This document shows positions 60,594 through 64,000 of a stretch of 64,000 nt of DNA, in pieces. A program made the position numbers and the translations under genes. The notes below the pieces were generated by a model. That model saw only the letters and a list, made by a program, of their open reading frames with translations, was not told the origin of the DNA and searched no databases. Origin of the DNA: Planctomycetota bacterium (lineage in GTDB: Bacteria > Planctomycetota > UBA1135 > GCA-002686595); NCBI GenBank assembly GCA_002686595.1, contig NYXZ01000015.1:19587-83586 (forward strand). Reading direction: 5' to 3'. Within the stretch, counting starts at the first letter, position 1. The number at the start of each line of letters is the position of its first letter.

Positions 60594-62660
60594 ATGGCCA
60601 AGCACACCCTTCAGCAAGCTACCACCACGCTCCTCCTCGCCGCCCTGCTCTCCACTACAACTGGGGCTGTGGCGCGGCCAGGGACTGGGGCCACGACGCC
60701 GCCAGGGCAACCCGGTGCGAGTGCGGGAGACGGTCAGGCGGTGGATAGTTTTCATCCCGCCAACCAGCCCGATGCGGATGGCAAGCGGCCTGGGGCTCCG
60801 GCGCCGGTCCATGGGGGGCGCGTGATCGTGCATCTGGCCTCCATGCCGGAGAACATCAACTACGCCATTGAGAACTCGGCGGTCACAAGACGCATGCTCT
60901 ATGAGGTGCATGAGTCCATGCTGCTCCAGGATTGGGAAACCTTTGAGTACGTGCCTACGCTGGTCAACAAGTACGAGAGTGAGGACATGTTGGTGCTGAA
61001 GGGCGGGGCAGAGAAAAAGTACGGCACCGCGGCGGTCAAGGTGCGGGTCAAGGATACGGAAGCGGAGGAGGACGACGCCCAGAAGGATGCCTTTGTGCTC
61101 TACGGGACCGTGGAGGAGAAGGGGGGTGTGTATCACGTCGCGCCCCTGTCCCGTGGTTCGGCTCTCAAGGACGCCATCGACGTGCCCAGCGCCGATGTGG
61201 AGAGCTGGCACCGCGGCAGCGTGCTGACCTGGTATCTGCGGGACGATGTCGTTTGGCATCCCACGCAGACGGTTTCGGGCCACAGGCTCAATGCTGACGA
61301 TGTGCTGTTCAGTTGGCGCGTCTACTTCAACCCGAAGATCGATTGTGACGAGAAGCGCTTTCAGTATGTGAAGGTCACGCGCGGCGACAAGGTGGACGAG
61401 CTGACGGTGCGTTTCTTCTTTGAGAATCAGTACTTCAAGGCCATTCCCACCCTGGGCACGGACATGACCATCTTGCCCAGCCATGTGTTCAACCTGGCGG
61501 ATCCGGACAATCCGGAGCACGAGCCCGAGGCTTCCCTGGACCGCCAAGCAAAGTACTTCAACGACCACCCGAACAACCGCGTCTTCATCGGCCTCGGGCC
61601 CTATCGCGTGACGGAGTTCACCCAGCAGTGGGTCCAAGCGGAGCGTTTCGGTGACTACTTCGAGCCAGAGAACGCTGGCTACTTTGACACTATTCGTTGG
61701 CGGCACATCGACAGCGACAACACTTCTTTCACGGCGCTGCTAAATGGCGAGCTTGACTTTTTTGCCCGCGTGAAGTCCGAGGATTATTTCGGTGAAGCGA
61801 CCCAGAAGGCGAGCTTCGTCGATCAGTTCTACAAGGGCTACTTCTACCTGGGCACCTATGGCTACACGGGCTGGAACACCCTGCGCCCCCACCTCAAGGA
61901 AAAGGTCGTGCGCCAGGCTCTGGCCCATTGCTTTGACTTCGATTCCTACCTGGCGACCAACTACAAAGGGCTGGCGCGTCAAATCACCGGGCCGGTGGTC
62001 TACGACTCTCCGGCCTACCCCCATGATCTGAATCCTTTCACATATGATCCAGAACTGGCCGAGGAGATGCTTGAGGACGCCGGTTGGTACGATCGCAACG
62101 ATGATGGCGTGATTGACAAGGACGGCGTTGAGTTGGTGATCGAGTTCATGATGCCAAGTGGCAACAAGGCTTCCGAAAACCTGGGGCAGAAGATGCAGGA
62201 GAGCTTCGCCGAGGTGGGCGTCAAGTTGAACCTCGTGCAATACGAGTGGGCCACATTCCTCGAACGCCTCAAGTCGCGGGACTTCGATGGCTGCAACTTG
62301 GCCTGGGTGGCGCCCCTGGAGAGCGACCCGGAGCAATTGTGGCATTCCAAATGGGGGCGGCCCGAGGCCCGGGGCTCGAATAACTCGGGGGTCATGGAGC
62401 CTGAACTGGACAAGCTGATCAGGTCTATTCAGAGCGAAATCGATGTGCCCACGCGCATGGCGCTGTGGGGAGAGTTGCACCGTTTTATCTATGACCACCA
62501 GCCCTATCTCTTCGGTTTCAATGTGCCCTCGAAGTTCGCCATGTCCAAGCGCATTCGGGGCTTCAAGACCGTGGCCCTGGATCCAGGCTATGTGCTGCGG
62601 GATTGGTACTACACAAGTCTGGACGAGCCGGGCACGCGCCTGACGCGCGAGCAGAAGTAA
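60594..62660 (+). CDS. Second peptide ABC transporter substrate-binding protein (SBP_bac_5)
   Basis: 688 residues from the ATG at 60594 (upstream ATG at 60540 would disrupt the signal peptide). A signal peptide (TLLLAALLSTTTGAVARP) and Pro/Gly-rich linker precede the binding domain: SMPENINYAIENSAVTRRMLYEVHESML, LRDDVVWHPTQTVSGHRLNADDVLFSWRVYFNP and DLAW-type region (GCNLAWVAPLESDPEQLWHS). It is larger than OppA-1, with an insertion near residues 115-205. The size resembles periplasmic proteins for larger peptides. It leads the second operon, with the permease following 12 bases on. Confidence 0.88.
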   Translation: MAKHTLQQATTTLLLAALLSTTTGAVARPGTGATTPPGQPGASAGDGQAVDSFHPANQPDADGKRPGAPAPVHGGRVIVHLASMPENINYAIENSAVTRRMLYEVHESMLLQDWETFEYVPTLVNKYESEDMLVLKGGAEKKYGTAAVKVRVKDTEAEEDDAQKDAFVLYGTVEEKGGVYHVAPLSRGSALKDAIDVPSADVESWHRGSVLTWYLRDDVVWHPTQTVSGHRLNADDVLFSWRVYFNPKIDCDEKRFQYVKVTRGDKVDELTVRFFFENQYFKAIPTLGTDMTILPSHVFNLADPDNPEHEPEASLDRQAKYFNDHPNNRVFIGLGPYRVTEFTQQWVQAERFGDYFEPENAGYFDTIRWRHIDSDNTSFTALLNGELDFFARVKSEDYFGEATQKASFVDQFYKGYFYLGTYGYTGWNTLRPHLKEKVVRQALAHCFDFDSYLATNYKGLARQITGPVVYDSPAYPHDLNPFTYDPELAEEMLEDAGWYDRNDDGVIDKDGVELVIEFMMPSGNKASENLGQKMQESFAEVGVKLNLVQYEWATFLERLKSRDFDGCNLAWVAPLESDPEQLWHSKWGRPEARGSNNSGVMEPELDKLIRSIQSEIDVPTRMALWGELHRFIYDHQPYLFGFNVPSKFAMSKRIRGFKTVALDPGYVLRDWYYTSLDEPGTRLTREQK

Positions 62661-62672
62661 CGAGCCACCCCC

Positions 62673-64000
62673 GTGTTCTCCTTCGTTGTACGGCGGCTCT
62701 TGCTGATGATCCCGACCACCTTCGGGGTGGCGCTGGTGGTCTTCATGCTCTATCAGGCGGCCCCTGGTGATCCGGCCACGGTGATGATGGGCATGGGGGG
62801 CGAGATGAACCAGAACTCCGATGCTGGTGCGCGCATCGATACCTTCCGTCGCGAGCACGGGCTGGACCGCTCCCTGGTTGTTCAGTTCTTCAGTTACATC
62901 GGACCGTTCAACTTGTCTCGCAATGGCCATGCCTGGTTCACCACGCCCTTTACCGAACGCAAGATTGAAGAGGTGCAGCTGGAGAGCGGGGAGACGCTAT
63001 TCGAAGGCAAGCCCATGGCCATCGAGCACTTGCCGGGGACTTCGCCCGAGGAGCGCGTGGCCTTGGACGAGTGGGTGGCAGTGTTGGAGAATGACCATGC
63101 TGGCGAGCTGAGCGAGGTAGGGGCGGAAGCCTGGGCGCGGGCCGGGGAGCAGTTGGTCTCGCGGGGCGCTACAGCTCTGCCGGCGCTTTTTACTTCGTTG
63201 CACGCAGTGGCCCTCGATTTGGAACGGGGTGCCGGGCGCATTGAGCGCTTGAGCAAGGTGCTCGCACTGAGCACAGGTCATGCTCCGGAAGTGTCTGCGG
63301 AGCGCCAGGAACAATTGGGGCTGGGGGCCTTGGTGCGCCATTGGTTCGGTTGGTACTACAGCCACGGCGGACTGCGCGTGCGCAATAGCGGCGAAGATCC
63401 CTGGGGCGGGCTCTTGGCTGGAGACCTGGGGCGTGAAATGCAGAGCCGCGAATCGGTGGCCGAGGAGCTATTGCGGCGCCTCAAGGTGACCGTGCCTCTT
63501 TCCCTGATCTCCGTGCTGCTGTCCTATCTCATCGCCTTGCCATTGGGCATTTTCTCCGTGCGTGGTCAGGGCACATTTCTGGACGGAGTGGCGACGGTGG
63601 TGCTCTTTGTCCTCTATTCAATCCCGACCTTTTGGGCTGGGCTGATGCTGATACTCGTTTTCGGCGCCACCGGCGTGGACTGGTTTCCGGTCCTGGGATT
63701 GCACGACAAGGACGCGGCCAGCATGGACCTGGCGGCCTGGCTTTGGGACCTGTGCCTGCATGCGGTCTTGCCGGTGGCAACGCTCACCTACGGCAGCTTC
63801 GCCTACCTCTCACGCCAGATGCGCGCTGGGATGCTCGATGTCATTCGTCAGGACTACATCCGCACGGCGCGGGCCAAGGGCCTCAGCGAGCGGGTGGTGA
63901 TCTACAAGCACGCCCTGCGCAACTCGATGATTCCGGTCATCACGCTGCTGGCCTCAATCCTGCCGATCCTGATCGGTGGCTCGGTGATCGTTGAGAAGGT
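62673..64000 (+). CDS. Second peptide ABC transporter permease (OppB-like), incomplete at window edge
   Basis: GTG start at 62673, 12 bases after the binding-protein stop; the gene continues past the edge, with 442 codons visible. TM1 is RRLLLMIPTTFGVALVVFML; the remaining typical OppB domain starts near residue 249 (GDLGREMQSRESVAEELLRR) and has the EAA loop DYIRTARAKGLSERVVIYKHALRNS (~390). Unusually, about 165 residues (roughly 80-245) of soluble, mostly helical sequence sit between TM1 and the next, where OppB proteins have far less. Role: inner-membrane peptide channel. Confidence 0.85.
   Translation, partial: MFSFVVRRLLLMIPTTFGVALVVFMLYQAAPGDPATVMMGMGGEMNQNSDAGARIDTFRREHGLDRSLVVQFFSYIGPFNLSRNGHAWFTTPFTERKIEEVQLESGETLFEGKPMAIEHLPGTSPEERVALDEWVAVLENDHAGELSEVGAEAWARAGEQLVSRGATALPALFTSLHAVALDLERGAGRIERLSKVLALSTGHAPEVSAERQEQLGLGALVRHWFGWYYSHGGLRVRNSGEDPWGGLLAGDLGREMQSRESVAEELLRRLKVTVPLSLISVLLSYLIALPLGIFSVRGQGTFLDGVATVVLFVLYSIPTFWAGLMLILVFGATGVDWFPVLGLHDKDAASMDLAAWLWDLCLHAVLPVATLTYGSFAYLSRQMRAGMLDVIRQDYIRTARAKGLSERVVIYKHALRNSMIPVITLLASILPILIGGSVIVEK

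Overview
The window is about 64 kb of GC-rich chromosomal DNA, almost fully coding, with short gaps and many 1-4 base start/stop overlaps. It carries a type IV pilus set, several lipobox lipoproteins, PilZ, murQ, comEC and AddAB, so the host is a diderm, non-actinobacterial, GC-rich bacterium. The many large secreted proteins of uncertain function and the HEAT, DUF2007 and DUF4190 proteins look like Planctomycetota or a related lineage, but that placement is a guess. There are no rRNA, tRNA or CRISPR loci and no intact transposase.

Layout. 1-8.9 kb: end of a prepilin peptidase, an OmpA-type lipoprotein, an EF-G-like GTPase, then pilT-pilB-pilC-pilin closed by a strong terminator. 9-14.3 kb: TatD nuclease, a HEAT-like lipoprotein, and a very large glycine-rich surface lipoprotein. 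14.3-23.8 kb: amidohydrolase, NrnA-type phosphoesterase, metallophosphatase, proline dehydrogenase (opposite strand), CutA, a DASS transporter, a degenerate sulfatase-like lipoprotein and a GT-C-like membrane protein, mostly overlapping. 23.8-31.2 kb: YifB/ComM, a secreted alpha/beta hydrolase with a small partner, a polyferredoxin membrane protein and a PilZ protein. 31.3-36.9 kb (minus strand): the most unusual part, described next. 37-46 kb: ComEC, CoaD, a RidA protein, a GH99/71-like lipoprotein, YchF and a DegT aminotransferase. 46-54.4 kb: TauE permease, CrcB, AddA, AddB, a DUF4190 protein. 54.5-64 kb: a complete oligopeptide ABC transporter operon (minus) facing a second, incomplete one (plus).

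Main discovery. Two minus-strand genes within about 2.2 kb are interrupted by a single in-frame UGA that is best read as selenocysteine. The first (31431-31976) is a peroxiredoxin-like protein whose active-site CxxC becomes U-P-T-C. Its true start overlaps the murQ stop (ATGA), upstream of the UGA. The second (33844-35046) is a secreted protein of unknown family in which the UGA follows a Cys, giving G-C-U-G; the frame then runs 45 more codons to a TAG that sits just before an intrinsic terminator. In both, a short perfect hairpin with a G in the first two loop bases starts 18-21 nt after the UGA, as expected for a bacterial SECIS. The second looks like an undescribed selenoprotein family.

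Other structure. A dispersed 90-174 bp family with terminal inverted repeats occurs four times (near 3.6, 31.3, 41.1 and 45.9 kb). In three copies its CTAG end supplies the stop codon of the upstream gene. A different 191 bp inverted-repeat element (46032-46222) sits directly beside one copy. comEC shows a local pattern that suggests two compensating frameshifts. Together pilT/B/C/pilin, ComEC, ComM and AddAB form a plausible natural-transformation and recombination toolkit.
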